From contig NC_079884.1 in assembly GCF_029227915.1 (NCBI RefSeq), positions 14,320,001 to 14,384,000 of the forward strand: a stretch of 64,000 bases of DNA. Direction: 5' to 3'. A program made the translations under genes and the position numbers. The first letter of the stretch is position 1. Every line of letters begins with the position of its first letter. Below, piece after piece: positions 44,855-58,200 of the stretch. This DNA is from Hydractinia symbiolongicarpus. Its lineage: Eukaryota; Cnidaria; Hydrozoa; Anthoathecata; Hydractiniidae. The notes beneath the pieces were generated by a model. The model did not search any database. It worked only from the letters and a program-made list of their open reading frames with translations, and had not been told where the DNA came from.

Positions 44855-45117
44855 ACGGCTATTATTATGAGATAGCCGGTATCCTGTGGAAAATCCACAT
44901 GGTCACCCGTCATTTATTTTTAGTATTTCGTGTTTTCGTAACACGACGTATTTCTCACGCACAAACAGACAGACGGAATACGGATATTATTAAAGAGACT
45001 AGCTGGTAGCCCGTGAAAAAATCCACGGGGCAGCTCGTTCTTTATTTATCGCATATTTCATGTTTCCGTAACACAACGTTTTTCTCGTGCACAGACAGAC
45101 GGAATATAGCTAATATT
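44855..45117. repeat. Two units of the dispersed hairpin repeat
   Basis: CCTGTGGAAAATCCACATGG and CCCGTGAAAAAATCCACGGG, each followed by the CGTGTTTCCGTAACAC/ACAGACAGACGG body. It abuts the next MITE. Confidence 0.7.
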
Positions 45118-45650
45118 AACCCTATTCGGTTTAATATTTCCTGGCAGGATTACCTTTAGAACTTGAAACTTAGAACTTGCAATACAACTTTTTTTATTAA
45201 GAAGAATGATTTTGCATAATTTGGACACGTGATTAATTCGATTTCCCGATTTTGTCGGATTTTACCCGAAAAACGAAAAAAACTGGATTTTCGGGCAACT
45301 TTTGGGACTTTTTTATGCGATCCACGTAAAAAATTGAAAATATGTTAAGTAACTTTTATTTAGCTTTCAGAAACTCCAAACAGAATGCAAAATTTTGCTC
45401 TAAAACAAAAGTAATTAAATTTTTAAGCAGATAGTGGCATTTTTAACCAATTTTAAAATTCTCATGGCGTCACAGAAAATGTGCTGACGCAAGCAAAAAT
45501 TTATTCCTGCCATTTTGTTCCTTTTATGACGTACTATAAGTGTGTAAAGTTTTATTCAATTTGAATAACCCTATGAAAAGTTATTGAGGGGGGGATCCAC
45601 CCCTCCAGGCATAGTATGTTCGAAAAACCCTGAACCGAATTACGGAGTTT
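45117..45650. mobile_element. piggyBac-like MITE, second copy, eroded right end
   Basis: Starts TTAACCCTATTCGG. The interior matches 37064-37766 over the CCGATTTTGTCGG and GACGTACTATAAGTGTG parts. The right end reads AACCCTGAACCGAATTA, imperfect. Confidence 0.75.
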
Positions 45651-47733
45651 TATACCGTGCAGGTCTGGGAACTAACGAAGGGCTTGTAGGAACAAATTTT
45701 TATATCTTCCGCAAAGCGTAAGGCATTTGCTAAGAAAAACATGCAGCACGCAGAGAATTATTTACTTGTTCCTTTGTATTTTCACTTTTTAAATTGGTGC
45801 GATATATTAATTTTACAATTATTTAAAGGAAGGATACTCAGTATTGACATAAAATTGTATATTATGAAAGTTCAAGAGCTAAGCTTGGTACATGAAAAGT
45901 TGGCAGTCAAAAGAGAAGGAAACTTTATTTTTGGTAGCTAGTTACATAACAAGTTATAATATTGTCTTAAAAATATCACAGTGCTGATCAAAGAGGAATT
46001 GCTAGCATGTCATTGAAGATTTATATAGCTACTAGTAATAATGTAGCTCATTAAACACAAGTAAAGAACACAATGTTTTTTTTTTAAACTAATAGTTTCA
46101 TGCTCATTAAACAGATACCTATTAGCTATAATATTAAAAAATAATTCCAAAATTTCTTATTTCGTGTTGGCTAGAAACTTTATTTAACTAACCAGGGCTA
46201 AGCTACCTACATTTTTTTTACACCAAATTAAAAATTGTCAAAGCTGGCTGCATCTGTCTCGATGTAGTTTTTGTTAGCTAGGGGGTCACACTTGGTCACT
46301 CATATATCGTAGCCTTATTCATACATGAATCAGATATATAAGTGGGCAAGTGCCCAGATGCTAAAAATAGGAACATAAAAACTCATTTCTAATATCACTC
46401 AAATTCAAAAAACATCAAACAGTGCAGTTTGAACACCAACTTAGTCCTAAAAATTGATACGCCTCAATTTTGCATTGGAATAACCAAAATGGCCACAGAT
46501 GCTTAATTTTTCAAATTATAATAACTTTACTCACTTTACTTTTAAGGGAATCCCAGTAATAAAATTAAAGCAACAACGCAAATGGTAAACAAGTCGGACT
46601 TATTTGAGAGCAGCAGTTTATCTATTCCAGCCGTAGAATATCATCTGGCTCATGTCCAATAAACTGTGGGTTATATCCCGCCCCACATAGGGTCATTATC
46701 CACTAAGACAGAAGCTTTAAACACTCTTTGTTGGTTACTCTTGGTGAAAAATGACAGGTATATCCATAAGAATTACTAAGCACGTAAATTTAAATCACAC
46801 CGAAAAGTTAAGTACAATTTTTTTATAAAAAACGTTTTCTTCATCGTGCTAGCTAGCTATACTTGGGAGTAGGTATCCTCAACTTGTCCTTCAAAACTTT
46901 TGTATACGGTTCAGATTTTGTGGCTAGCTATATCTTCAATAATTCATGCTTGAATGTTCAAACAAAATTAATTAGAAGACAGAACAACTGATAAACACTA
47001 AGAAACCTAGTTAAAACTAAAGACAAAATAGATATAATAGCAGTTAGGTATAAAAAATGATTGATACATAGCCAGACGCCCTGGGCTTGATTAGAGTTAG
47101 AAAAATGTCTGTTGAACTATTTCGTCGAAATTGGTAAAAAATAAAATCGTGTAGCAGCAAAAAATGACACAGGTTTCTTTTCCAACACCAGTCTTTTCGT
47201 GTCTTTTCCTTATTTCAATTTCTACGAGCTTCTAATATTTGAATATTTGCTTATCTTTACTTTCTGAACAAGACGAACAACAAACTAAGTAAACGGACAA
47301 AAACGACAACAAATCAATCAATCTATGTCTCAATTGATCAACTTGTTTCCATTTAATCAAAAGAATACGATCATGTAAAAATAAATCTTAGTTGAAAAAC
47401 CTATCGACGACGTCATCAATTTACTAGATTACTTTAACTCACGTAAAATCCCGCCCCTGCACAGTAATCGCTCAATAACTGACCTATTACTTGAGGTTAA
47501 AAGAATCGCAGATAATTGAATGGTTTCAAGCGTCTATTTCATTTGCTATTTGCTGTTTATAAATTTATTTATTTTTCTTTTCTTTTTGTTGCCTGGGGTA
47601 TGTATCCTATGAGAATACAGCTATTCTTATGTTAATTATGAATGGTGAAATTCTCATTAATAAGGTTAAAAAATTTTCAAACTATTTAAAAGCTTCAGCA
47701 AGTTTAATCTGACAACAATCTTTGTACGTCAAG
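45651..47733. other. Upstream region of the PAN-domain gene
   Basis: No supported gene. The open frame at 45741-45941 has no domain. It should hold the promoter of the gene at 47734, but no TATA or initiator could be assigned with confidence. Confidence 0.4.
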
Positions 47734-48060
47734 ATGTTTTCACTCCGCTATTTTTATTTGTTATTTACGTGCATCCATGTATCAGCAAGTCATTTGTTGA
47801 GACAAACAAGAGCCAGATCAGCAGTCTTTCATATGGTGTTTAAATACAAGGATACGAAATTAAATATCGCGCCAATAAAAACGATAACTGGTGTGCCACT
47901 GGAGGAAGATTGCTGCAACCATTGTTTAGCAACGCATGGATGCTTGTCTGTAAATTATGAACGTGAGAGAACAAAACGTTGTGAATTGCTGCCAGAGGAT
48001 CGGGATACAAGAAACGAAACAGATTTTGTTTCTGAAAGATACTTTCGTTACTACGATACG
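47734..48060 (+). CDS. Exon 1: signal peptide and PAN/apple domain
   Basis: ATG at 47734 is chosen because a hydrophobic signal follows at once. Donor GTAAGC at 48061, phase 0. Confidence 0.7.
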
Positions 48061-51000
48061 GTAAGCGGATTTTTGTAGCTTATCTTCTGTAATAATGGTT
48101 TTCTTTATTGATTTCTGTTAGTTAAAAAAATTATACTTTCTTTTACCTAGCTAGTTATAGCAGGGTGGCGACATAGGCATTCTACTGGTCAACTCTGTTT
48201 TACACTCAATAGTATTATAATTTAAAATATTGGATGTTAAATATATCTTCACATCACCCGCTTACTCGTTTTTTTATGAAAAAAGGTTTTTTCCATTTTG
48301 AAGATGAAACTTGTCGCCCAAAAATCTCTCCCTATGAAGGTATTTCTTGTAAATGTAGATTTTCGTTTGTCAAACTATATTCTTTTACAGCGTAACACAA
48401 GAGTAAATTAAATTACTTCTTGTATTAACTCATTTCAAACCCTCTCCTTAAACCTATTGTACGCCTATGACATAAATTATGGGATACGTCTTCGTAATAG
48501 TTCTAGTCCAGGCCGGATCACGTGAAATTAAAATAACTTTAAATTAATTGATTTATTTTTGAAAAAACTTAGGGAAAGATTTCGCGAGAAAATATGGCGA
48601 GTGGAAGTAGTTGCTGCAGTGATGATTTAGAAATTTTCAATTGTAGAAGCCTTTAAGTTTACCGTTTAATTTTTAGGATAGTATCCTATAAACTATACAA
48701 AGATGTTAGATTTATTTCCTTGCATTCTAGCAACTATCCCTAATAATGAAAAACATTAGGCTTGTTACCTAGACAACAAAAACATACAAATCAATGGATG
48801 CTGATTTATTTATTTATTTATAAGTAAGTCAAAACTATCCGCAATTCAAGAAAAATATTATTTATTTATGTTTTGTTACTTATTCAATCGATATTTGTTA
48901 AATAGCATCTGAATGGCCACTTCAATTTTGCACTTAAGTATTAATAGTCCTAAAAAGAAAGTCATAGCTTATTATATCGCGCTGCTGTGTTTTGACAACA
49001 TAAACGGGGTCATCTACGAAAATAAAAACGTTATTAATTCTTTATTTTGCATGTGCAGGTTAGCACAAAAAGCCTAAAAAATGTTGTTCGGACTCAACAA
49101 AACCATTTTGATATTCTGTGTAAAACATCCGATTTTTGTTACAGTTAAAATGTAGAAACATTACTGATCAAAGCTTGTTAAAAGTGTTAATAATTATTTT
49201 TCTAAATCTCAGCATTTCGTTAGATTCTTGTTGCCAGTTTTTTTGCCGGTTTAACAATTCTTGCAGTTTTGAAATTATCCATATTTGTTTTGTTTTTTTG
49301 CGTCTCGTTTCATTTAATCCTGGTGGAAGGTTAATTTTTCGTAATCAATTTTTGGTGAGTTTTTTCAATTTGCCACGCTTTCCTGAACTACTCAAACCAA
49401 CACCTTTGCAGATGTCTCGTGTTCCAATTTTTGATAAACGTCTCTAACTAGGAAAGAAACCGCACAGTGCATTTATAGACACATTGCTCAGATTATTTTC
49501 CTTTGACGTGCCGCAGGATTTATTCAAACATCTCAAAGGCAGTTGAGTGTTGGAAAATTAATTTTGACATTCTTGAAATACAAGGCAACCTGCTACTGAA
49601 ATGTCTTTCAAAAAGGCTTGATTAGGATAGCTTTTGCTTGAGAATGAGATTGATCAAGACATGGCATGTTTAAGATTTGAACAAGACGTACCAATAATAC
49701 CCTTAGTGGCTACATCTTGGTAATTTGTGGTTTGCCACCTAACAGTGCTGGATAAGATTGTAAGTCGAGACAGTAAATTCTACTTAATAATACTGACATC
49801 CAGAATGTTGTATTCGCATTCCGTAGGCATGATTACACCCGGTAATAAAAATCATTATGGATGTTTGAAAGCGAGCGATATAACAAGCCTGTAATTTCCT
49901 TACGTATAGCTATCACCTGTTTTTTAGATTGTTCGGGATTTATGCAATGAAAAAGACTCGTGTTACCCATGCTCTTGCTGGTCCGCAGAATTTTATCGAT
50001 CCCCGTGTATTTGCAGGAAATGTATGTGCTTACAATTCTATTTTTCCTTATTTCTATATATACAATTTAACACTTGCAAACAAACATATATAAACGAATA
50101 AAAAAGACACAGAGATCAAAAGAAAAAAAAAAGAAAATCATACTTTTTAAATGTTTATATTTAAAATTTTAGTGCATGGAAAAATGATACCGCATTCACC
50201 AGCTTGGGTTACTTTCATTGCAATCAACAATTATGAGCTTACTTTTTTTGGTGTTGACCAAGAAGGTAGAATTGTGGCTTCTCCTGCAACTCATCCATCC
50301 AATGGTACCTATGTGGTTGTTACAAACCATGATGTACAAGATATAAAGTATAGCAAAGACAACAAGATTCATGCACGCGGCTTTGGTGGCGTAATTCATA
50401 CGTGGTCATCTGGTTGGAATACAGAGAATCTTTCTGGAGCATCGTTTGATTATACCGATGAACATATTCTCGTTATTCATTTAACAACTTTCGAACTTTA
50501 CTTAAAACCAATAAGTGATGGTAAGTCTACGTTGTTCTAAAACATTTTTTCTAAAAAATAACAACAAAAATGTTATGCTGTGATTTTAGTTAAACTTATT
50601 AGAATCGATGTCAGCTAGATTTACAAGTTACAGACAAGCAAATTATGTATAATACGTACTTTTTACCATCCCCATCGGTTTGTTTTCGATTACCTTTGCT
50701 AGATTAAACTCTTTTATTCTCTTGTGAGAAGTTTTATTTCCGTTACAAAAGCAAAAGTGAGATTAATTTTTACATTGTGTGCCACTTCTTTTTTTCATTT
50801 AATCTTATACTAGTCGAGATGAATGTGAGAAATTTCACCTTGGCAGGAGAACAATGAAAAGATCGGCAATTTGAAAATTGATGAGATCAGCAATGACCTG
50901 CAATACACCACAAATAAATTTGAGAAATTTGTTTCCCATTGCTGACTCCTTGAGTAAACTTGAAATTTTAATCAAGAAAATTTATAGCATCATGTGTTTT

Positions 51001-53201
51001 AACGAATGATAGTAGAGGTATTACGGTTTGAAGCATTTTTTATGCGGTCATTAACCCGTCGATTTTAAAACGGGTGAGTTGAGCTAAAAATGGCAGCACT
51101 ACAAAAGACAAGCTGTATATGGATCAGCTACATCAAATAAAAATGAACATGTCAACTTTCGGCGTTACAGAATTGTCGATTAATTTAAAAAATTATTTCT
51201 TATCGATCTAATTATGCATAATTAACACAATGACGTAGCAATGACTTCTTCTTTTGCCAACAACAAATAAGTATGTTCCTTCTTACTCGCATGTTAACGG
51301 AATTTTCACACCTTATTTGTCATGACCAAGAAAACTTTTTTGTATTTTTTTCCTTTGTAATTTCGTTCTTCCAAGCGTAAATTTTGTTGTGATAAAATTA
51401 TAATAACAAACGAACATGTAATGTAGCAAGTATTGTATTATCTTTACTTACGAATTTATTCGTAGTAGTTTAGAAGCGGAAAATAAAAAAAATCAGTTCG
51501 TCGTGATATTATGCTTTTTTGCTATGTTTTGCTATGTTGATCCGCTTTTTTCTTGTAATTTATTACTTACAGCATAAAGAGAAAGTTATTTAAGTCTAAA
51601 CAGAAGAGGGAATAGCGCAGTGGTAGCCATAAAAACTTCCAGTCCACACTCTTTTGCAATTTCAATACATTGTTAATAGTCAACTGAAAAACATTTATTG
51701 ACCGCAAAACTATCACTTGCCAGTATTGTAGTATTGTAGTATCTCTGCCAGTATTGTAGCATTGTAGTATCTCTGCCAGTATTGTAGCATTGTAAAACAC
51801 AGCAAACTTTAAATCAACCGATTTGATATTTAAAATCATGTGCCACAGCTGTTTGTCTCACCTTTAAATCTCTAATCTATCTGACTTGTTTCACAAATCC
51901 AATTAGAAGTCTGTCTATGGTGTTCAAATACATAGATTAGAAGTAAAAAGTCTATGTGCAAAGCAAATGAAATTGACCCAATGCAATTGTATATTTCTGA
52001 TAATTTTATTACTGTTCTTTATTAGGTTCCTTGACAAAAGTAGCTATGGGCGCGATCTCTAGAGTTCAGGAATATGGCAAGTATTGGTATGCAATTGGTA
52101 AGGATTGCAAATGCATCATGAGACACGAGACTACTCCTTCTCCTACTGTAAATAAATGGGAAATGCTAACAACAAATCCAGGATCTTCTATTGAGTTTAA
52201 AGTTGCATTTAACGATATTATTTATTCGTTACACGAAGATCAGAAAATATACGAATGGTATGGCAATGAGAACAGATGGATTATGATATATCAAGGTCCC
52301 TGCATTCATTTTGATGTTCATCATCTTATTTTTTGCGTAACACCAAACCATGAAGTACATTCGAGTATGTTTTAACGTTGTTTTTCTTTTATATGATTGT
52401 TGCTTTTAACAATGCAGACTTTCTATAGGGAAAGTTTGTAGAAAAAGATAACCGCATGCTTGTATTGCCATCTGAGTACTTATTGTTATATTTCAACACC
52501 TGAAACAATGCAAAGAGATTTAAATATCAACCACTTGGAATCCATAATTGTGTGCATATAGATCGAGTTAAATGACTTCTTTTAATAAAACTTCACACAT
52601 CGACATTTTACAGACCTCCTCACCTTTATCTAAATAGTAAAATACTGTTACGGTGTCCCTGGGTCTCCAATGTTCAAAAATGGGGGAGAAAGGAAGGGGA
52701 AAATTTGAGATACATTTTTCCATAATATTATGCATAGGTTTGCATTTATGCTTGCATATAGCAATTACACTAATGTTGTTAAAACATCAAAGAATGTTTT
52801 TGTCATTTGATTATTGTAAAATATTCACGAATAATGCACATATAAAACAGTACTCCGTCTTGATACAGGTTCAAAATAAAACACTCACAACACAATTTTT
52901 CTTTTTAGATTATGGAGAATATGTACCACGTCCAAATATTCACATTCCTTTAAAAACCCTTAATCACTCAAGCATGACAACACAGTACGGTAGAGGAATG
53001 GATATTAATGGTGATACCGAAATATTCTTAAATATGGTGGATAACAATATCGCTTTAGATCAGTTTGGGAAAGGTTACGTTCTGCAAAAAGGAGACGGAG
53101 AAGACGTTCAGTTTGGAAATTTCGAGAACACAGTTCTTCAGTATGATTCTTTACTTGTAATGTCTCTTAAAATTAATGAGTTGAAAATTGCTTTAAGTTA
53201 G
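47734..53201 (+). CDS. Secreted PAN/apple-EGF-like protein with three unknown modules
   Basis: Exons 47734-48060, 49928-50021, 50173-50520, 52026-52364, 52909-53201. Phases 0,1,1,1 are consistent and the joined frame is 467 codons with stop TAG at 53199. Residues 1-18 (MFSLRYFYLLFTCIHVSA) form a signal peptide. Residues about 45-105 show the PAN/apple Cys pattern (EEDCCNHCLATHGCLSVNY, RCELLPEDRD). Exon 2 is Cys-rich and EGF-like (DLCNEKDSCYPC, SPCICRK). Exons 3-5 are three modules of about 100 residues with similar boundaries and no family I recognise. It would be extracellular, perhaps for binding or adhesion. A GT at 53197, at the equivalent phase-1 boundary, could instead splice on to the exons at 55112-62112. 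Confidence 0.65.
48061..49927 (+). other. Intron 1 of PAN-domain gene
   Basis: About 1.9 kb. The plus open frame at 49136-49447 looks like the antisense of a lysine-rich, repeat-derived coding remnant (minus strand KIGTRDICKGVGLSSSGKRG), unassigned. Confidence 0.45.
49928..50021 (+). CDS. Exon 2: EGF-like, Cys-rich
   Basis: 94 nt between TTTTTTAG and GTATGT, seven Cys in 31 residues. Too short for a start-to-stop open frame. Phases 0 to 1 fit both neighbours. Confidence 0.6.
50173..50520 (+). CDS. Exon 3: first unknown module
   Basis: 348 nt, phase 1-1. Encodes WVTFIAINNYELTFFGVDQ, KDNKIHARGFGGVIHTWSSG and LVIHLTTFELYLKP, a pattern of short beta strands. Confidence 0.7.
50521..52025 (+). 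other. Intron 3 with 28 bp tandem repeat
   Basis: No gene seen. The tandem repeat at 51719-51794 is annotated separately. Confidence 0.5.
51719..51794. repeat. 28 bp minisatellite, about 2.7 copies
   Basis: Unit starts GCCAGTATTGTAG(T/C)ATTG and ends TAGTATCTCT. Confidence 0.9.
52026..52364 (+). CDS. Exon 4: second unknown module
   Basis: 339 nt, phase 1-1. Encodes YGKYWYAIGKDCKCIMRHET, IIYSLHEDQKIYEWYGNENR and LIFCVTPNHEVHS. Confidence 0.7.
52909..53201 (+). CDS. Exon 5: third unknown module, possible terminal exon
   Basis: Acceptor CTTTTTAG. Encodes YVPRPNIHIPLKTLNHSS, LNMVDNNIALDQFGKGY and LVMSLKINELKIALS then TAG. If the GTTAGA at 53197 acts as donor, the exon is 288 nt and phase 1-1 like its neighbours. 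Confidence 0.65.
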
Positions 53202-55111
53202 AATGTTTGTTAAAGTAAAGCTTATTTTCAACCTGGCGTTAATTAGTGTTTAGCAGGTGTTAATTGAAGTTAATTTTTTACCGACCAATAAAAACGTCAG
53301 AGCGCACTTGTCCCCAGTCCTATTAGCGCGCTTTTCAATATCAAATTTTTATGATATTTTAACACGAGGTAGCGTGAACATATTATGTATAAACAAATTG
53401 AACGTATGTGTGCCAAAGTCATTTTTACAAACATGAATTTTAAAACAACAGACAAATGATATTATCCTCAAAAAAATTACATATTAATTCTTGCAGAAGA
53501 AAGTAAAGTTGCTTACTTAACAAAAAAAATTCATTTACCTAAAAACTTGGCTGCTTTCTGTTTGTTTTTGTTTTGTTTTTTCAACCTTTTTTTAATTTGT
53601 TATCCATGAATGATTTCCTCCGATACATATTCTTTTTAACAAAAATAACAAATTCCGCGTTAATTTTATTTGTAACTGAAACGTACTTGCGCTAAATACT
53701 CATTATGATTAACCTGAGGTCACACATCAGAGCAATTTAACGCCAGATTGAAACCAATCTTAAAAAAAAGATGTAAATAAATATGTTTTTTTTTATTTAC
53801 ATCACCAAACATTTACAACCTTATTACAAATTTGACTCTTTTATAAAAGGCGCTGAAGCTGAAGGGATTGTATTGATCACTCATTGCATATGGTAAAATA
53901 GGCTTTCTTAAATTGAATTATTAGATCTGGTTGTAGCATTCTTATCATAAAACTTTCGTTTCCTTTAAACATTGCGATCCTTTTAGAAACTCAGAAACAG
54001 GTATATGGTATGTCGCAAACTTAATGAAGCGCGCAAGCTATGACGTTGCTATAGCCTACAGTCAAACGGCTTTTTGGTTGTTTCGCAAAATAAGTTCCTA
54101 AGAAATTTCAAAAATTAATCGTAAGAGACATCAGGATGAGCACTTATTAAAGATAAACCATGTCGTACATCAAACGATGGATTAAATGAAAACACAGGCA
54201 ACAGCCCGTCATTACTCCATTCCGTTCAAACAGACACCCATCAATTACATTGTGCAAAACAGGATGAGGGCTTAGTACAGGCTAAATACAGATAAACCAT
54301 GTCGAACAACACGTTAGGTGTAGCTTTTTAACGTTATTGATATTTTGGTTCATATAACAACACAGGAAACAGCCAGTCATTATACCGTCTAGCTAAACAA
54401 TCACACTGCCATTTTGGTTATCAATTTAAATATAAGCACATCTTGAAGCTTATTGTTACAAAATTAATTTGGGGAAATAATAATTTATATTGCAGAAAAA
54501 AATGTAGCTACCTAACTGCATTTATCATAAAGATATTTTGAAAATGTACTTGTAGTCAACTGTACTTGGATACTTTTGCCTTTCAAGCAGAGGTAGCAAA
54601 CCCACTACTTTAAAATTAATTTTTTTAAGATTTATGTGCAAAAAATGTGACAATACGTTTATCTTAAGTATGGAAAAACATAAAATAAAATTCAAAATAG
54701 CCACAACGTCATTAGATCATCCACAAGCATGCTGTCGTTGCTAAGATTTCAAGTAGAACTTGTTACGAGAACGGATTACAAGGAGTACGAGGGGTCATAT
54801 TCAAAATAGAGTACTCAAATTTTACTACTTTAAATTATTGATTTTTGTTTTTTAATTCGTATTAATCTTTTCAACAACCTTGACCATTTGTTTTTAAGTA
54901 TTTAATGCAACACAATAAAATGATAAAATATAATAAAATTAAATAAATTGAGCCCCCGCTTTCTCAATGACTTCGCGACAAGATCTAAGCAACCTGATTC
55001 TGCGGTATCATTTTGCGACCAAAGACAGACGACCCTTAATATTATAGTGTTTTTTCCCCTTATTTTCTCTCATGACATAGAAAATGTATATTTACTTTTC
55101 CATCTCTTTAG
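53202..55111. other. Intergenic or intronic
   Basis: Contains the repeat block at 54110-54420. A frame open from about 54945 runs into the laminin-G-like exon, but its upstream part has no domain. Confidence 0.4.
54110..54420. repeat. Degenerate interspersed repeat, second locus
   Basis: AAAACACAGGCAACAGCCCG, GATAAACCATGTCG(T/A)AC motifs in two rounds, related to 43900-44290. Confidence 0.5.
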
Positions 55112-55233
55112 ATTTCCGTTTAAATCACGCCTTGAAAGCCGCCCAACATATTTCACGTTGTCCTTGTGGTTCAGGGCTACGCAACAAACATTTAATGAAA
55201 GAAAATCGATCATTTGTACTTTCAATCAAGCCG
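55112..55233 (+). CDS. Laminin-G-like exon, N-terminal strands
   Basis: Acceptor CATCTCTTTAG, donor GTATGT. Encodes RLESRPTYFTLSLWFRATQ and SIICTFNQA. Confidence 0.55.
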
Positions 55234-58200
55234 GTATGTATCTCGATATTATTCACCACTACGTTGGTACATAAAGTTTCCTTGATTTGGAGCATTCGTT
55301 CGTTTGTTCGTTCGTTCGTTTTGTATGTTAGAATTTGTTCACAAGAACATACGCACAAAGAAACTCACTTAACTTACAAGAAAAGAAAATTACCAAATAA
55401 CTAGCTAGTTAAACCCACTGACAATACCTTTTTCAATTTTAATCACAAAACGGCTTGTTGTTAATTTCATTAGAGAAACCAAAAAAGGACGTTTTAAACG
55501 AAATAGACAGCAACAATAGCATTGTTTAATTTCCAGTGATATTTTCCATGAATTAATTTAAAGAATAAAGGAATTACATTCCCGGTGGATTTAAAACCGG
55601 TCACGCTAAATTTAAATTAACACATGATACAACAAAATACAATTACCACCTAATCAATTCGCTTTGCGTAATCGCATGATTTGTTTTAGCTAATTAAAAA
55701 TGTAAACGAAACACAAAATATAGTCTTTAGGAGATGTCTTTATGAAACTTTTTGTTACTGAGGATACACAAAGCCTATTTCTAATCATCAACGCATTGCA
55801 AACCAATAAAAACTTAAGCCTCGCTTGCCTAGCATTTGCAACAGGTGATGCTAGACTAATTATTAAAAATCGTGTTTATTACTTTTTACAAACGCAAGAC
55901 TGAAATATAATGTAATATAAAAGTTACATCATTTTTTTAAGTAAATAAGGTTTCTAATAAAAGTTAAAAGTTGTACCAGTAAAAGCATGTTTTAATAACA
56001 CAATATCCCTGCATAAGAGCTAGTTTATGTCAATAAAATATATACAGCATTGAGAAAACACTTAAAGCATTGAAGATAAGAAATTCATTAAGACAACAAA
56101 AGGTTGACTTTGCAATTTAGGTAGCATAACTAATGCTTGGTGCTTGTTTTACAGAGGAAAAATTAAACAGAGTGGCTAAATTGTAGAACCCTACTGTTTA
56201 GTCACTGAGCAGTGAGCTCAATAATAATATGCATGTTTTATTTAAACTGGTAGCCGAATTGTTATTTTGTGCCAAGGACACCTGTAAAAGGATGACAGGG
56301 AGATATATCATGGGCGAAAATCTAAAGATATCTGGGATAGTCAACCGTTGTTTTATGGGTTGAAGGCTATTCCAATAGAACACCCTTTGAGACATGGTCT
56401 GCAGAACATTTCTACAATTCTGAGCAATTTCAGAATATTGTAATGTGGTGTTGTATATATTCCCAAGATCTTTTGCACAAATCGACAGGCAAAATAAACA
56501 TGCGATAAGCCGTAGACCAACCAGCCTATTACAAACTTTAATTTTCAGTGAAGGCTTAATTTGATCTTAAAATTAAAATCTAGTTTTTGCATGCAGATTA
56601 TAATTTATATTATACATCAGTGAAAAAATGCTACTAGATACTTTTTAAACATAACTTGACCTGTCAGGGTGAACTGATAATTACCTTTAACTTTAGTTAG
56701 CCATTACAGGATAATTATGCGATACATGCAGTAAAATGAGCTGCTTGTGCGGTTAATTATACGGTAGAGATCTGATTTGCTTAAATTTCTGTACTTTTCT
56801 TCGATATCGATATTCCAATAGTCATCTACCTAGTTCCACAGCATGTTATGCTTCAATAAAAAGCAAAAAAAGAACAAGAAACGACTGCGCGTGAAAGATA
56901 TTTATTTTTAAACTCATATATACCGGCTAATTAACCGTCTAAATTCAGACTTTGCTTTCATCACAACAAAAATGACAGCTGTTACTGTATAATTAGCCAT
57001 ATAAATTTTAACCGCCCCGCGAAAATAATTAGAAGCGATAAATTACAAACTTTTGAGCACGGTCAACCCGCGTTAATAATTAAAGGCAAATAAACTAATC
57101 CGCTCAAAATAAGAAACGTTTTTTTGAATTTTTTTTTTTCAAAATAATTGTTTTACAAAGCTTTTTCTTCTTGTTCTTGTTTCCCTTCGTTGCACGTTCC
57201 CTTGCATCTTGTACTCATTAAGATCCGCAATGGAGCACTTTACCAAAAATGTATGGAAAAATCACAGGACGAGCTTGACATGGACGAAGACGATAATGAT
57301 GATCCCTTTGCTTGATCTCAGTATCATAATATATCGAAATATATATATATGTTCATTTAATCTAAACCACTGCTTGTTTTTTTTAAAAAAAAATACGACC
57401 CGCGTTAATAATTTGAAGCGATGAATTACAAACTTTTGGCAATTTTTGTCCGTCAGCGTTAATTAGAAGCAGCGTTAAATTAGAATAATTACAGTATTAC
57501 ATTGCAAAAATTAGGCCTTTGGAAAAGATACATTTCTTTTCTGGGAAAAGATAATTACAATACCTTATCGGTAAAAAGAAAGTCGGCAAAAAGTGACTAA
57601 ATTTTGGCTAGGTGACTAATATTTTTTGCCGACTAAAATTTTTATCGACTTTTTTATTACCGACCAAACTTTTTTGACGACATTTTTTTTTTCTGACCTA
57701 ACTTTTTTTTAGACTTTTTTTCCGACCATTTTTTTTCCGATTTTTCTTCCTTGTTTCCAACTTTCATCAGTTTTATGCAATTATTCTTTATCAGTGACTA
57801 AATCCAATAACTTACATGGCAAAAACTGACTAAATTCAAAAATTTTGTCGGCAAAAAGTGACTAAATTTTGTCCAAGTGGCTAACATTTTTTCCGAATAT
57901 TTACTTTTGCTGACTAATTTTTTGGCCGACTTTTTTTTACCGATAAGGTATGCATTTGTTTTCAGAGCAAAAAAGCAGCTAACATTTTACAGCAAAGGTT
58001 ATCTTATGTGTTTCTATAATTTTTATAACTTTTCCGTTTCTTTGTTTGACACAAAATCTAGCAAAATTGGAGAACGAAAATCAAAAAATTCTAATACGAG
58101 CTTAGTAAAAAATTTTGAGCAATGAGCAATGTTACGTGTACTCTCATAAACCATTCTGGCTATTAGCCTGCATTTCATTGTTTTCGAATCTGGTGAATCG

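Noticed and set aside
44558-44913. Minus-strand frames near 44.6-44.9 kb
   Set aside because: Overlap repeat sequence, no recognisable protein features.
49136-49447. Hydrophobic plus-strand frame resembling membrane segments
   Set aside because: Looks like antisense of a lysine-rich remnant, inside intron 1 of the PAN gene; no splice fit.
51600-51670. tRNA-like A box (TAGCGCAGTGGTAG)
   Set aside because: No matching B box or cloverleaf within the next 60 bases.
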